A stretch of DNA of 10,844 bases from Pyrinomonadaceae bacterium (lineage in GTDB: Bacteria; Acidobacteriota; Blastocatellia; Pyrinomonadales; Pyrinomonadaceae), in the NCBI GenBank assembly GCA_013695245.1, contig JACDAW010000269.1:1-10844 (forward strand), read 5' to 3'. Position numbers and translations under genes: made by a program. Positions 1 to 7,664 of the stretch are shown piece after piece (the stretch's first letter is position 1; each line of letters starts with the position of its first letter). Below the pieces are notes generated by a model. The model searched no databases. It had not been told where the DNA came from and saw only the letters and a program-made list of their open reading frames with translations.

Positions 1-1995
1 GATCAAAGCGGTTTGCCGCATCACCGTTGATTTACCGCCCATGTTCGGCCCTGTGATGACGAGCAAACGATCCGTCGAATTGTTCATGTAGAGATCGTTC
101 GGGATAAACGATCTTCCGCCCGTCGCTTCGATTACCGGATGACGCCCGGCTTTGATTTCAACTTCGTCGCCGTCATGCAAGACGGGGCGAGTGTAACGAC
201 GACGCACGGCCGTTTCGGCAAGCGCCGTCAGGCAATCAATAGAAGCCAGCGAGCGCGCCGTCGCTTGCAAGCGTTTCGTTTGCGCGGCGATCTCGGTTCG
301 TATCTCACTGAAGAAATTCTTTTCGAGTTCGATCAGACGCTCTTCCGCGCCCAACACGCGATGCTCATAGTCTTTCAGTTCGGGCGTTGTATAGCGTTCA
401 GCATTGACGAGCGTCTGGCGGCGTTCGTAATCGGCGGGCACACGTGACACGCTTGCGCGTGAGACTTCGATGAAATAACCGGACACGTTATTGAATTTGA
501 TGCGAAGCGACGCGATGCCGGAACGCGCACGCTCTTTCGTTTCAATGCGCGCGATAAAAGATTTCGCGTCACGGCTGATCGAGCGCAAATCATCTAGCTC
601 CGTCGAGAAGCCATCGCGGATCGCTCCGCCGTCCGCGAGATTCATCGGCGGGTCGTCGCTAATGCCGCGCGCGATAAGTTGGCATACGTCTTCTAACGTA
701 TCCAAGTTTTCGCTGAGGATTTGCAGCAGAGACGATGTAGCGTCCGATAACGACTGTTTGATTGCAGGCGTTTGTTCGAGCGAACGGCGAAGGGCGAGTA
801 GATCGCGCGGAGTGGCGGTGTTCATGTTGAGGCGACCCGTCAAGCGTTCAAGATCGGCGACATGACGTAAACAACTGCGCAGCTTGTCGCGCTTCATCTG
901 CGACGAATGAAACTCTTCGACGGCGGCAAGGCGCGCTTCCGCTTCGCCGCGCCGCAGTGTGGGATGCAACAGCCACGCGCGCAAAAGACGCGCGCCCATG
1001 CCCGTCACGGTTGCATCAAGCACGCCGAGCAGCGTGTGACTTCGATCCGCGCCGGATTGAGATTCGACAAGTTCGAGATTGCGCACGGTGACTGGGTCGA
1101 GCACAAGATGATCTTGTGTTTCGGTGTAAATAACGTCGGTAACATGCGCGGCCGCCGCGCGTTGCGTTTCACGCGCGTAGCGAAGACACACTCCGGCGGC
1201 GCGCACGGCTTCAATCTGTTCGCTCAAGCCGTAAGCTTCAAGTGAACGCACGCCGAATTGTTCGCATAGAAGCTTGGCGCACATCTCTTCGTCCCACATC
1301 CAATCGTCAACCGGCGTGAGCGTCGGGGCAGTGAAAGCAGGCGTGTGCGCCGGACTGATGCGCGCGATGGGAGCGGATTGAGAATCGCCGGAGAGGGGAA
1401 GCGCGGCGTGTTCCCGCGTGTGCGACTCAAAAGCGTCGCGGACGAGTTCTGAGAGTGAAGCGGGAAAGAGTATTTCGCGCGGCGCGTAAGATTCGATTTC
1501 AGCTTGAATGCTCTCCCACGCTTCTTCGCCGCGCGCGGCCGTTGTGCGAAATTCTCCGGTCGAAAGATCGAGAAAAGATGCTCCCGCGCGATCTGTGCCG
1601 ACGCACACGGCCGCCAGATAAACGCTTTCGCCCGCGTCAAGCAACTGCGGGTCAACGGCCGTGCCCGGCGTGATCACGCGCACGACTTCGCGTCGCAGAA
1701 GCTTTTTTGTTTTCGAGGCATCTTCGGTTTGCTCGCAAATCGCCACGCGATAGCCTTTGCGAATCAGACGCGCGATATAGCCCGCACCCGAATGATGCGG
1801 CACGCCGCACATCGGGACGGGCGCGCCGCTTTCCTTGTGGCGCGCAGTTAAAGTGATCTGGAGTTCACGCGCGCCGGTGACGGCATCCTCGAAGAAGAGT
1901 TCGTAGAAATCGCCAAGCCGAAAAAAGAGGATCGTGCCCGGATATTGCTGCTTCAATTCCTGATACTGCCGCAGCATGGGAGTCAGATTTGTCAT
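1..1995 (-). CDS. mutS: DNA mismatch repair protein MutS (3' end cut by window edge)
   Basis: The frame is open for 665 codons from an ATG at 1995 to base 1, so the C-terminus lies outside the window. MutS binds mismatches and small loops as a dimer and uses ATP to recruit MutL. Near the N-terminus the mismatch-reading Phe-x-Glu motif is F30-Y31-E32 within LGDFYELFFEDA. Connector, lever and clamp regions follow, including a GYFIEVS segment in the core. The Walker A motif GPNMGGKST is at residues 649-657, about 35 residues later than in E. coli MutS, with its lysine codon at 31-33. Walker B, the signature loop and the C-terminal helix-turn-helix (roughly 200 residues) are missing only because the window ends. 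A Pro/Ala/Thr-rich stretch at about residues 200-230 looks like a family-variable insertion. An in-frame TAG just upstream at 2005-2007 supports this ATG, although no strong ribosome binding site is visible. Assignment is very secure; the completeness of the gene cannot be judged. Confidence 0.97.
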   Translation of the reverse strand, partial: MTNLTPMLRQYQELKQQYPGTILFFRLGDFYELFFEDAVTGARELQITLTARHKESGAPVPMCGVPHHSGAGYIARLIRKGYRVAICEQTEDASKTKKLLRREVVRVITPGTAVDPQLLDAGESVYLAAVCVGTDRAGASFLDLSTGEFRTTAARGEEAWESIQAEIESYAPREILFPASLSELVRDAFESHTREHAALPLSGDSQSAPIARISPAHTPAFTAPTLTPVDDWMWDEEMCAKLLCEQFGVRSLEAYGLSEQIEAVRAAGVCLRYARETQRAAAAHVTDVIYTETQDHLVLDPVTVRNLELVESQSGADRSHTLLGVLDATVTGMGARLLRAWLLHPTLRRGEAEARLAAVEEFHSSQMKRDKLRSCLRHVADLERLTGRLNMNTATPRDLLALRRSLEQTPAIKQSLSDATSSLLQILSENLDTLEDVCQLIARGISDDPPMNLADGGAIRDGFSTELDDLRSISRDAKSFIARIETKERARSGIASLRIKFNNVSGYFIEVSRASVSRVPADYERRQTLVNAERYTTPELKDYEHRVLGAEERLIELEKNFFSEIRTEIAAQTKRLQATARSLASIDCLTALAETAVRRRYTRPVLHDGDEVEIKAGRHPVIEATGGRSFIPNDLYMNNSTDRLLVITGPNMGGKSTVMRQTALI

Positions 1996-2062
1996 GTCAC
2001 GATTCTATTGAAAGAGAGCGCGCGTGAAGATTGTAAGGGCGGCGCGCATCATTTCAAAAAAG

Positions 2063-2071
2063 ATGATAGCA
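2063..2071 (-). promoter_or_regulatory. Possible extended -10 promoter for mutS
   Basis: Read on the minus strand, TGCTATCAT matches the extended -10 pattern TGnTATAAT at eight of nine positions. It lies about 70 bases upstream of the mutS ATG in an otherwise empty 193-base gap (1996-2188). No good -35 box stands 16-18 bases upstream. A perfect AT palindrome TTTTTATAAAAA is also present in this gap at about 2156-2167, without a GC stem, so it is not a convincing terminator. Confidence 0.3.
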
Positions 2072-2188
2072 AAGAATCAAAACGGATGTTTAGGATTCAG
2101 TCGTTAAATCTTTTAGTCGCCTTGAATATAAACGGGGCGAGCGCTTCTCACACTGTTTTTATAAAAATGCTTGCAGATGCGCTGTCAC

Positions 2189-2911
2189 TTATTCCACCGG
2201 ATACTCGTCAGAGCCTTGCACCCAGATGAACGATTGAATATCGATCATGTCACGCGGGCGAAAATCGCGGAGGTCGCGGCGCACGGCGTCGGAAAACTTC
2301 AAGAGGCTTGAGTAAGTTTCCCATTGAGGTCGGGATTGATAGGTGAAATCAAATCCGTACTCGCGCGCCGCCGCGCGTGTAACGTTTGGTTTAAGAAAAA
2401 TGTGCGTGTCCGGCTGCGCGATAAAACCGAAAACGGTGACGACAGTCCAGGTGAGAACCCGCGTCTGCTTACGGGGCAGCGCGGCGACCGCTTCGCACCA
2501 GTGCCCGAACTTGCTCTCCAAACTCCCCACGCCGTAAAGAAATTCATAGAGTCCATCGGCGATCAGGCGCGCGCCCAGTGGTGATTTCACCGCGTCGCGC
2601 AATGCCATCTTCTCAAAAGAGAAGAGGAGGTTGGTGCGCGATTCAATGCGGACGGTGCGTGCGGCGATCTCCGTGTGCGCGCCCTCGCGCAGCATCGAAC
2701 GGAAAGAGGCTTGACCGAGCAACTCATTCCAACGCTCATGAGCTTCCCACTTATAACCACGTTCCCAAGCGACGTATGTTTCATCACGAAATCCGTCGGG
2801 GAAGAATTTGAGAAACTTGCGGCGGCAACGCTGCGCATCGGCCGAGACAACTTTGTGTGGTTTAGAGCGCGCCTTCGCGCCTGCTGTTCCGCCCGTGACC
2901 ATTGATTTCAT
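2189..2911 (-). CDS. Conserved-looking protein of unknown function (240 aa)
   Basis: I do not recognise a named domain. The protein looks soluble, with no signal peptide or clear membrane segment. A basic, low-complexity N-terminus (residues 1-35) precedes a dense, aromatic-rich body. Striking segments are WERGYKWEAHERW at 49-61, RIESRTNLLFSFEKMALRDAV at 88-108, a stretch HIFLKPNVTRAAA in the second half, and the acidic aromatic C-terminus ending SFIWVQGSDEYPVE. Such Trp/His/Arg/Asp-rich motifs suggest a conserved binding or catalytic pocket, but this is inference. The start is uncertain: ATG at 2911 and ATG at 2902 are both possible and neither has a clear Shine-Dalgarno sequence, and the folded part may begin near residue 25. 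It lies 91 bases after the aldo/keto reductase on the same strand, so co-transcription is possible. G+C and composition match the neighbours, and the overlapping frames on the other strand are shadows. Confidence 0.85.
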   Translation of the reverse strand: MKSMVTGGTAGAKARSKPHKVVSADAQRCRRKFLKFFPDGFRDETYVAWERGYKWEAHERWNELLGQASFRSMLREGAHTEIAARTVRIESRTNLLFSFEKMALRDAVKSPLGARLIADGLYEFLYGVGSLESKFGHWCEAVAALPRKQTRVLTWTVVTVFGFIAQPDTHIFLKPNVTRAAAREYGFDFTYQSRPQWETYSSLLKFSDAVRRDLRDFRPRDMIDIQSFIWVQGSDEYPVE

Positions 2912-3002
2912 CCCAGTAAAGCGGCAGCGCCGAACATCCCATTTATGAACTTAGAATTGCGCCGCCGCTTCGACAACTAATTCAATAATCAACTTTCCTT
3001 CG

Positions 3003-3989
3003 CTAACGATTGACGGCCGCCATACTGGCCTCCGGGTAGCGCGTGCCTGCGGCCGCGCCCTTAGGCGCAACCTCGTCAATGAGCTTGAGTTCCTCCGGCG
3101 TTATGTCAACTTCAATCGCGCGGACGTTTTCCTCCAGATACTTGCGCCGCTTGGTGCCCGGAATCGGCACGACGTCTTCGCCTTGCACCAGCACCCATGC
3201 GAGCGCAAGCTGCGCTGGCGTGCATCCCTTTTCGGCGGCGATCTCTTCGATGCGCTTCACGAGTTCGAGATTCTTGTTGAAGTTTTCGCCTTGAAAGCGC
3301 GGCGCGTTGCGTCGGTAGTCATCCGGCGCTAAATCGTCGAAAGTTTTGATCTGTCCTGTGAGAAAGCCTCGCCCCAACGGGCTGTAAGCCACAAACCCTA
3401 TTCCCAGTTCGCGGCAGACGTGGAGAAGCTCGTCTTCGGGGTCGCGACTCCACAAGGAATACTCGGTTTGGAGCGCAGTGATTGGATGGACTCGGTGCGC
3501 GCGGCGGACGGTTTCGGGAGCGGCTTCGGATAATCCGAGGTGACGGACTTTTCCTTCTTCCACGAGTCGCGCCATCGCCCCGACGGTCTCTTCAATCGGC
3601 GTGTTCGGGTCAACGCGGTGCTGGTAGTAGAGATCAATCGTGTCAACACCGAGACGGCGAAGGCTCGCTTCGCACGCGCGGCGCACGTAATCAGGTTGCC
3701 CGTTAACGCCGAGAAAGCTGCCATCCTCGCCGCGCATGTTGCCGAACTTGGTGGCAACGATCACTTCGTTGCGTCGCCCTTTGATTGTGCGCCCTACTAA
3801 CTCTTCGTTCTTGAATGGGCCGTACATATCGGCGGTGTCGAGGAAATTGACGCCCAACTCAAGTGCGCGATTAATGGTGGCGATTGATTCTTGCTCGTCC
3901 GTTTCCCCGTAAAACTCCGACATGCCCATGCAGCCCAATCCGAGCGCCGAAACTTTTAATCCGCTTTTTCCTAATTGCCGTGTTTTCAT
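3003..3989 (-). CDS. Aldo/keto reductase
   Basis: This is a 328-residue cytosolic NADPH-dependent oxidoreductase of the aldo/keto reductase superfamily, in the group that includes plant auxin-induced-like and AKR13-type enzymes. The catalytic tetrad is complete: D51, Y56, K81 and H124, in the settings LDTADMYG, VATKFG and YYQHRVDP. The segment AYSPLGRGFLTG at 201-212 and the cofactor-binding PIPGTKRRKYLEEN at 275-288 are typical. The length is normal for the family. The ATG at 3989 is well supported by GGAGG at 3997-4001 with seven bases of spacing. The true substrate cannot be read from sequence; members reduce assorted aldehydes and ketones, often as part of detoxification. It has its own promoter with unusual dyads, which suggests inducible control. 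It is separated from the upstream kinase gene by 173 bases and is followed after 91 bases by the unknown 240-residue protein. Confidence 0.95.
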   Translation of the reverse strand: MKTRQLGKSGLKVSALGLGCMGMSEFYGETDEQESIATINRALELGVNFLDTADMYGPFKNEELVGRTIKGRRNEVIVATKFGNMRGEDGSFLGVNGQPDYVRRACEASLRRLGVDTIDLYYQHRVDPNTPIEETVGAMARLVEEGKVRHLGLSEAAPETVRRAHRVHPITALQTEYSLWSRDPEDELLHVCRELGIGFVAYSPLGRGFLTGQIKTFDDLAPDDYRRNAPRFQGENFNKNLELVKRIEEIAAEKGCTPAQLALAWVLVQGEDVVPIPGTKRRKYLEENVRAIEVDITPEELKLIDEVAPKGAAAGTRYPEASMAAVNR

Positions 3990-4091
3990 TTCTGTTCCTC
4001 CAACGATCTCTTGACCATTAAATACGATTTAAATGCTCACAATTGTCAACCGAACTTTTACGCAAATGCAAATCTGCGTCCGATAAATCCT

Positions 4092-4120
4092 GTTATAGGA
4101 TTGAAAATTTTCAACGTCAA
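4092..4120 (-). promoter_or_regulatory. Sigma70-like promoter of the aldo/keto reductase gene, with dyads
   Basis: On the minus strand TTGACG (4115-4120) and TATAAC (4092-4097) are separated by exactly 17 bases, each box matching five of six consensus positions. Transcription would start near 4085, giving a leader of about 95 bases before the ATG at 3989. The spacer holds a perfect 14-base palindrome, TTGAAAATTTTCAA (4101-4114). A second inverted repeat, AATCCT-5-AGGATT (4086-4102), brackets the -10 box. These positions suit an operator. A second possible -35 box, TTGACA at 4044-4049, lies downstream but lacks a good -10 partner. Confidence 0.65.
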
Positions 4121-4162
4121 TGTAGTGTGTAAGTAGGATGAGAAGAATTCCTTATCGCAATC

Positions 4163-6073
4163 TTAGGAGATCACGCGCAGATCGCGTTCGCTGTTAATTT
4201 TCCAGCCGTCCGCAGTCTTCAACCACTCAAGTTCGGAGAGGACTTCGCCGCGTGAAGTGTTGCCGTCGCGCACGATGGCATATTGCTTCAGGAAGCGCAT
4301 TGTGGCAGTGCGCCCGTTTGGAGCGATCTCAATCTGCGTGTCTCGCACACGCATTTCAACGGACGAAGCGTTTCCGATTGAATGCATCTTGTCGGCGCGC
4401 ACAAAGTCTTGCGAAGCGTATGGCCGCGTGTAGTAGCGCGCTATAGTTGAAGTGTAAAAGCTCATCTGTTTGTTAACGTCGCGGGCGTTGGTCGCCGCCA
4501 CCCAAGCATCGAGCGAGGATTGAAGCGCGGCAAGTTCTTGCGAAGAGTTAAGCGCCGCGTTGTTCGCATTAATCTGTGTTGATTGAGTGGGATTTGACAC
4601 TGCGACGTTAGACGAAGGCGCGCGCTCGGTTGAACCCGGAGCTGATGATTGCGGCGGAACATAGACGGCTGCGTTTCGATCAACTTGTGGATCGCGCATG
4701 AAGAGCCAGACAGCGATTGAGCCGAAGAGAAACGCGAGGAGAAGTCCTGCGCCTAATAAGTATTTTTCGCGGCCAGAGTTAGACGCGCTTGAAGGGGAAG
4801 TGAACTGCGCGGGCGAAGAATACGTTTGTGGCGCCACGGTCGCTCCCACGCTCTGAGAAGTTTGAAGCGAAGCCGCAACGGAGTTTTCAACGCTCGCCTC
4901 CGGCGCGGCGAACGCGGAAACTTGTGCTTCCTCGTTTTCGCCCAAATCCAGCGGTTCCTCAACGGTCGGCAAGCCGGAACGGTTAGTTTCAGGTTCGCTA
5001 ATGCGCGAATCAGTTGAATAATCAGTCGGGCGATTGGTGGTGTGCGCGTCACGCTCTTCGTGGAGAACAAGCGGCGAGTCGTAATCAGTGGTTGTTGCGG
5101 CGGCGAGTCCGGTTGGCGTGTGAGCGAGCACGGTGGGAAGCGTGCTTTCGGCATCGCGCAGTTGGCGCGCGAAGTCGGCGGCCGTTTGCTGGCGCTGCCG
5201 AGGGTCTTTCTCAAGCGCCTGCATGACGACGGCGGCGAGGGCGGGAGGCACATCGGAACGAAAGTTAGTAAGAGGAGGAGGCAGTTCTTGAACGTGTTTG
5301 AGCGCAATCGCTGTCGCCGACGGCGCATCGAAGGGCGGGCGACAGCCGAGCATCTCATAAAGAATGATGCCGAGCGTGTAGATGTCAGAGCGCGCATCAA
5401 TCTCTAGTCCGGCGCATTGTTCGGGCGACATGTAGCGCGGCGTGCCGATAAGCATTCCGGTGTTGGTGATCGCGCCGTCTTCTGTGAACGTCGCTTCTTT
5501 GAGTTTGGCGATGCCGAAATCAACGACTTTAGCGACGATCTGATTTTGGTGATCGCGCGCGAGGATAATGTTTGACGGCTTGAGGTCACGGTGGACGATG
5601 TGGCTGCGGTGCGCGGCGTCAATGCCTTCAGCAACTTGTCTGGCGATGGTGTCGGCTTCAGCAAAGGGAAGCGGGCAACTCTTGTTCATGTGTTCGCGCA
5701 AGGTTTCGCCGTTGATCAACTCCATGACGATGTATGCGCCACCATCGGGCAGCACTCCGTAGTCGTAAACGTCGGCGACGTTCTGGTGATTAAGGCGTGC
5801 GGCGGCGCGCGCTTCGCGGCGAAAGCGTTCGAGGGCGTTAACATCCGTGACGTAATCGGGCAGCAGCATTTTGATCGCAACTGGGCGATCAAGTTCGAGG
5901 TGCGTGCCAGAATAGACGGCACCCATCCCACCGCGCCCCAACCGGCGATCAAGACGATATTTTTCGTTGATAATGCGCGAACCATGCGCGGACGATGCAA
6001 GCTTGGTCGCATCGTCCGCGCATATCGTCTCCGTATCTTCATAGCACCGCTGACAAGTCGGACAAATTTTCAT
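4163..6073 (-). CDS. Transmembrane Ser/Thr protein kinase with zinc-ribbon-like N-terminus and C-terminal NTF2-like domain
   Basis: The 636-residue protein starts with a small Cys cluster (C4, C7, C10, C18 in CPTCQRCY and ICADD), like the half zinc ribbon that precedes many acidobacterial kinases. A complete Hanks-type kinase domain follows at about 39-310: glycine loop GRGGMG (46-51), ATP-binding K68, helix-C E87, HRD at 161-163 with K165 and N168, DFG at 185-187, and SPE at 216-218. It should therefore be an active kinase. A Ser/Thr/Pro/Ala-rich linker (about 320-436) leads to one membrane helix at about 438-459, then an Asn/Ser-rich linker. The last 125 residues or so (about 510-636) resemble an NTF2/SnoaL-like alpha+beta domain and would be outside the cytoplasm; this fold call is inferred from pattern. 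It probably senses an external signal and phosphorylates cytosolic targets. The ATG at 6073 is favoured because the Cys cluster begins at once, although no clear ribosome binding site is seen. Confidence 0.95.
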   Translation of the reverse strand: MKICPTCQRCYEDTETICADDATKLASSAHGSRIINEKYRLDRRLGRGGMGAVYSGTHLELDRPVAIKMLLPDYVTDVNALERFRREARAAARLNHQNVADVYDYGVLPDGGAYIVMELINGETLREHMNKSCPLPFAEADTIARQVAEGIDAAHRSHIVHRDLKPSNIILARDHQNQIVAKVVDFGIAKLKEATFTEDGAITNTGMLIGTPRYMSPEQCAGLEIDARSDIYTLGIILYEMLGCRPPFDAPSATAIALKHVQELPPPLTNFRSDVPPALAAVVMQALEKDPRQRQQTAADFARQLRDAESTLPTVLAHTPTGLAAATTTDYDSPLVLHEERDAHTTNRPTDYSTDSRISEPETNRSGLPTVEEPLDLGENEEAQVSAFAAPEASVENSVAASLQTSQSVGATVAPQTYSSPAQFTSPSSASNSGREKYLLGAGLLLAFLFGSIAVWLFMRDPQVDRNAAVYVPPQSSAPGSTERAPSSNVAVSNPTQSTQINANNAALNSSQELAALQSSLDAWVAATNARDVNKQMSFYTSTIARYYTRPYASQDFVRADKMHSIGNASSVEMRVRDTQIEIAPNGRTATMRFLKQYAIVRDGNTSRGEVLSELEWLKTADGWKINSERDLRVIS

Positions 6074-6165
6074 GATCGATCACAAGTTGGTCAAAATACG
6101 GTCGTCCTAAAAAGAAGCGATCAGCCTCTCCAGACGACAAGCGACCCGTCGAGCCGAACCTTTGA

Positions 6166-6194
6166 TTGCGTTAACTGAAGTCCGATCCTATAAT
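6166..6194 (+). promoter_or_regulatory. Likely promoter of the tsaB-rimI unit
   Basis: A perfect -10 box TATAAT (6189-6194) sits 17 bases after TTGCGT (6166-6171), which matches three of six -35 positions. Transcription would begin near 6201. This argues against the longest tsaB reading frame, which opens with TTG at 6162, upstream of this start point. The region 6074-6165 is the divergent gap towards the kinase gene; I see no convincing promoter for the kinase in it. Confidence 0.55.
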
Positions 6195-6207
6195 CTCGCC
6201 ACGCAGC

Positions 6208-6273
6208 ATGTCAAACAACTTTACCGTAATGAACTTGCCGGAAGTTTGGCAACAAATTTCCCGAACGTATTGA
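6208..6273 (+). other. Possible upstream reading frame (21 codons) in the tsaB leader
   Basis: ATG at 6208 opens a 21-codon frame that ends with TGA at 6271-6273, eight bases before the GTG chosen for tsaB. Its peptide begins MSNNFTVMNLPEVW. The TGA also overlaps an in-frame tsaB TTG at 6270-6272 as TTGA, a stop/start overlap typical of translational coupling. The predicted transcription start is only about seven bases upstream of this ATG, so it would be read almost leaderless. It may be a chance frame. Confidence 0.2.
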
Positions 6274-6281
6274 CGAAGCAC

Positions 6282-7040
6282 GTGCCACTCGTATTAAGCG
6301 TTGAAACGGCGACGCGCGCCGGAAGTTTAGCGATCCTCGACGGCGAGCGAGTTCTCTGGCAGCAAGCGGGAGAAAGCGGCGCGTCACATTCCTCAACTTT
6401 GCTGCTTCATCTGGACGAAGGCGTGAAGAGCGCAGGTGTTCAATTACGAGAGATTGACGTGTTGGCGGTGACGACGGGGCCGGGGAGTTTTACCGGATTG
6501 CGCACGGGGCTGGCGACCGTCATGGGATTAGCGTGGACGCTTGAGGTGGCGGCAGTGGGCGTGCCGACGCTTCATGCTATCGCGCACGCCGAGGCGAGGG
6601 AACAATCGCACGTCGTGGCCTTGCTTCCCGCCGGACGTGGCGAACTTTTCGCACAGGCGCTAGAGTTGACAGCTGAGAAGAACATTCTTGAATTGGGCGC
6701 GGCGACTCACATCACGCCGCAAAAATTATTTGAGAGTGCGCTCGCTCGCACATCAACCATTGCGTGGGTCGGAGACGGAGCGCGATTGCACGCCGGAGAG
6801 ATACGGGCTGCGGCGCAAGGGCAAGGCATCACTTTTGTTGACGAAGAGCAGTCTTTAACATCAAACGTAAACATCTGGTCGCTGGCTAAAGCATCAACGA
6901 ACGTTTTAGCCGTTGATGTTGCGCTGCTTGGTTTGAAAGCTTATCACCAAAAGAAGCTTTTAAGGGCGAGTGAATTGCGGGCAAACTACGTGCGTCCGTC
7001 GGATGTTGAATTAAAGGAACAATGTCGAGAGCAAGGTTAA
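6282..7040 (+). CDS. tsaB: tRNA threonylcarbamoyladenosine biosynthesis protein TsaB
   Basis: TsaB (YeaZ) is an ASKHA-fold partner of the TsaD subunit that, with TsaE, transfers threonylcarbamoyl to A37 of tRNAs reading ANN codons. It has no catalytic role of its own. With the GTG at 6282 the product is 252 residues and opens MPLVLSVETATRAGSLAI, which matches the usual start of the family almost exactly. The family hallmark GPGSFTGLRTG lies at 66-76, and the C-terminal ANYVRPSDVE is also typical. The frame stays open back to a TTG at 6162, but that lies upstream of the best promoter; a TTG at 6270 is the other realistic start (256 residues). No start has a strong Shine-Dalgarno sequence. Its 3' end overlaps rimI by 19 bases, a common pairing in bacteria. 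tsaD is not in this window. Confidence 0.93.
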   Translation: MPLVLSVETATRAGSLAILDGERVLWQQAGESGASHSSTLLLHLDEGVKSAGVQLREIDVLAVTTGPGSFTGLRTGLATVMGLAWTLEVAAVGVPTLHAIAHAEAREQSHVVALLPAGRGELFAQALELTAEKNILELGAATHITPQKLFESALARTSTIAWVGDGARLHAGEIRAAAQGQGITFVDEEQSLTSNVNIWSLAKASTNVLAVDVALLGLKAYHQKKLLRASELRANYVRPSDVELKEQCREQG

Positions 7041-7519
7041 TCCGCGCGCCCGCGCTGGGCGAAATCCCGATTCGTCCGATGACTGAAATCGATCTTATAG
7101 AGGTCGGCGAGATCGAGAGGATTACGGGACTCAGCGTTTGGGGGGAAGAAGCATACCGCGCGGAGTTCGGGCGTGAAAACTCGATTATGTTTGTGACGGT
7201 TTTCCCATCACGCGAAACAGCGGCGGAGATGCGCGTGAGCGGTTTTATTGTCGCGCGCGTGGCGGGCGATGAGGTTCACATCAATAACATCGCGGTGCGC
7301 GAGCAAGCGCGAGGGCGCGGCTTAGGAAGCGCGTTGTTGTCGGCGGCGCTCGGCGCAGCGAAAAAAGCTCATGCGCGCGTGGCCGTGCTCGAAGTGCGCG
7401 CGGGCAACCGCGCGGCGCACGCGCTCTACCTCCGCCACGGGTTTGTCATCGTCGGGCGACGCCGCAACTATTACAAGAGTCCGCCCGAAGATGCGATCCT
7501 GATGACGGCGGCGCTTTGA
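7022..7519 (+). CDS. rimI: Ribosomal protein S18 alanine N-acetyltransferase RimI (GNAT family)
   Basis: RimI moves an acetyl group from acetyl-CoA to the N-terminal alanine of ribosomal protein S18; related enzymes are broader N-terminal acetyltransferases. The 165-residue protein has a complete GNAT fold: strand one with IPIRPMTEIDL (15-25), HINNIAV (86-92) before the acetyl-CoA pyrophosphate loop QARGRGLGS (95-103), the likely general base E124 in VLEVRAGN, N129, and the conserved ALYLRHGF segment with Y136. The ATG at 7022 has AAAGGA just upstream inside tsaB, with a rather short three-base gap. The later ATG at 7079 would remove the first strand, so the earlier one is preferred. The 19-base overlap with tsaB implies translation from one mRNA. 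Specificity for S18 is inferred from family and neighbour, not shown by the sequence. Confidence 0.9.
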   Translation: MSRARLIRAPALGEIPIRPMTEIDLIEVGEIERITGLSVWGEEAYRAEFGRENSIMFVTVFPSRETAAEMRVSGFIVARVAGDEVHINNIAVREQARGRGLGSALLSAALGAAKKAHARVAVLEVRAGNRAAHALYLRHGFVIVGRRRNYYKSPPEDAILMTAAL

Positions 7520-7530
7520 AAATCTAAAGC

Positions 7531-7559
7531 TTGATTCGTTCGCCGGTGTGCGTTACCAT
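7531..7559 (+). promoter_or_regulatory. Likely promoter of the DUF465 gene
   Basis: TTGATT (7531-7536) and TACCAT (7554-7559) are 17 bases apart, each matching four of six consensus positions. It begins just 12 bases after the rimI stop. The predicted leader is about 98 bases, to the ATG at 7665. Confidence 0.45.
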
Positions 7560-7664
7560 TTCATTTCATAGTTCGAGGCGTAAGACGACTTAAACCCGCA
7601 AGAAGAACACTTGACCCGAAAGCGCATTGGACACTTTCACACACCGAAAGGAGACTCTGGCGAA

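Noticed and set aside
1224..1655. A 143-codon frame on the minus strand, and several plus-strand frames of 70-124 codons between 139 and 1851.
   Set aside because: They lie entirely within the mutS reading frame, which gives a clear full-family protein; their products are Arg/Ser-rich, as expected of shadow frames in GC-rich DNA.
2156..2167. Perfect palindrome TTTTTATAAAAA downstream of the unknown 240-residue gene.
   Set aside because: It has only A-T pairs and no loop, so it would not make a stable RNA hairpin; it is not called as a terminator.
2912..3002. Possible promoter (TTGTCG, 17 bases, TAAGTT on the minus strand) before the 240-residue gene.
   Set aside because: The -10 box matches only three of six positions, and the gap is small enough for read-through from the aldo/keto reductase gene.
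4037..4050. On the minus strand the sequence contains AATTGTGAGC, identical to the left half of the E. coli lac operator, next to TTGACA.
   Set aside because: Only one half-site is present, the right half does not match, and no LacI-type gene is nearby. Ten bases can match by chance, and the TTGACA has no good -10 partner.
5591..6178. A 195-codon plus-strand frame opposite the N-terminal part of the kinase gene.
   Set aside because: It is antisense to the conserved kinase motifs, and its product resembles no family. It follows from the codon bias of the kinase gene.
7022..7040. The tsaB and rimI overlap as a possible frameshift or fusion.
   Set aside because: Both proteins are complete with proper family ends, and overlaps of this size are common in bacterial operons.
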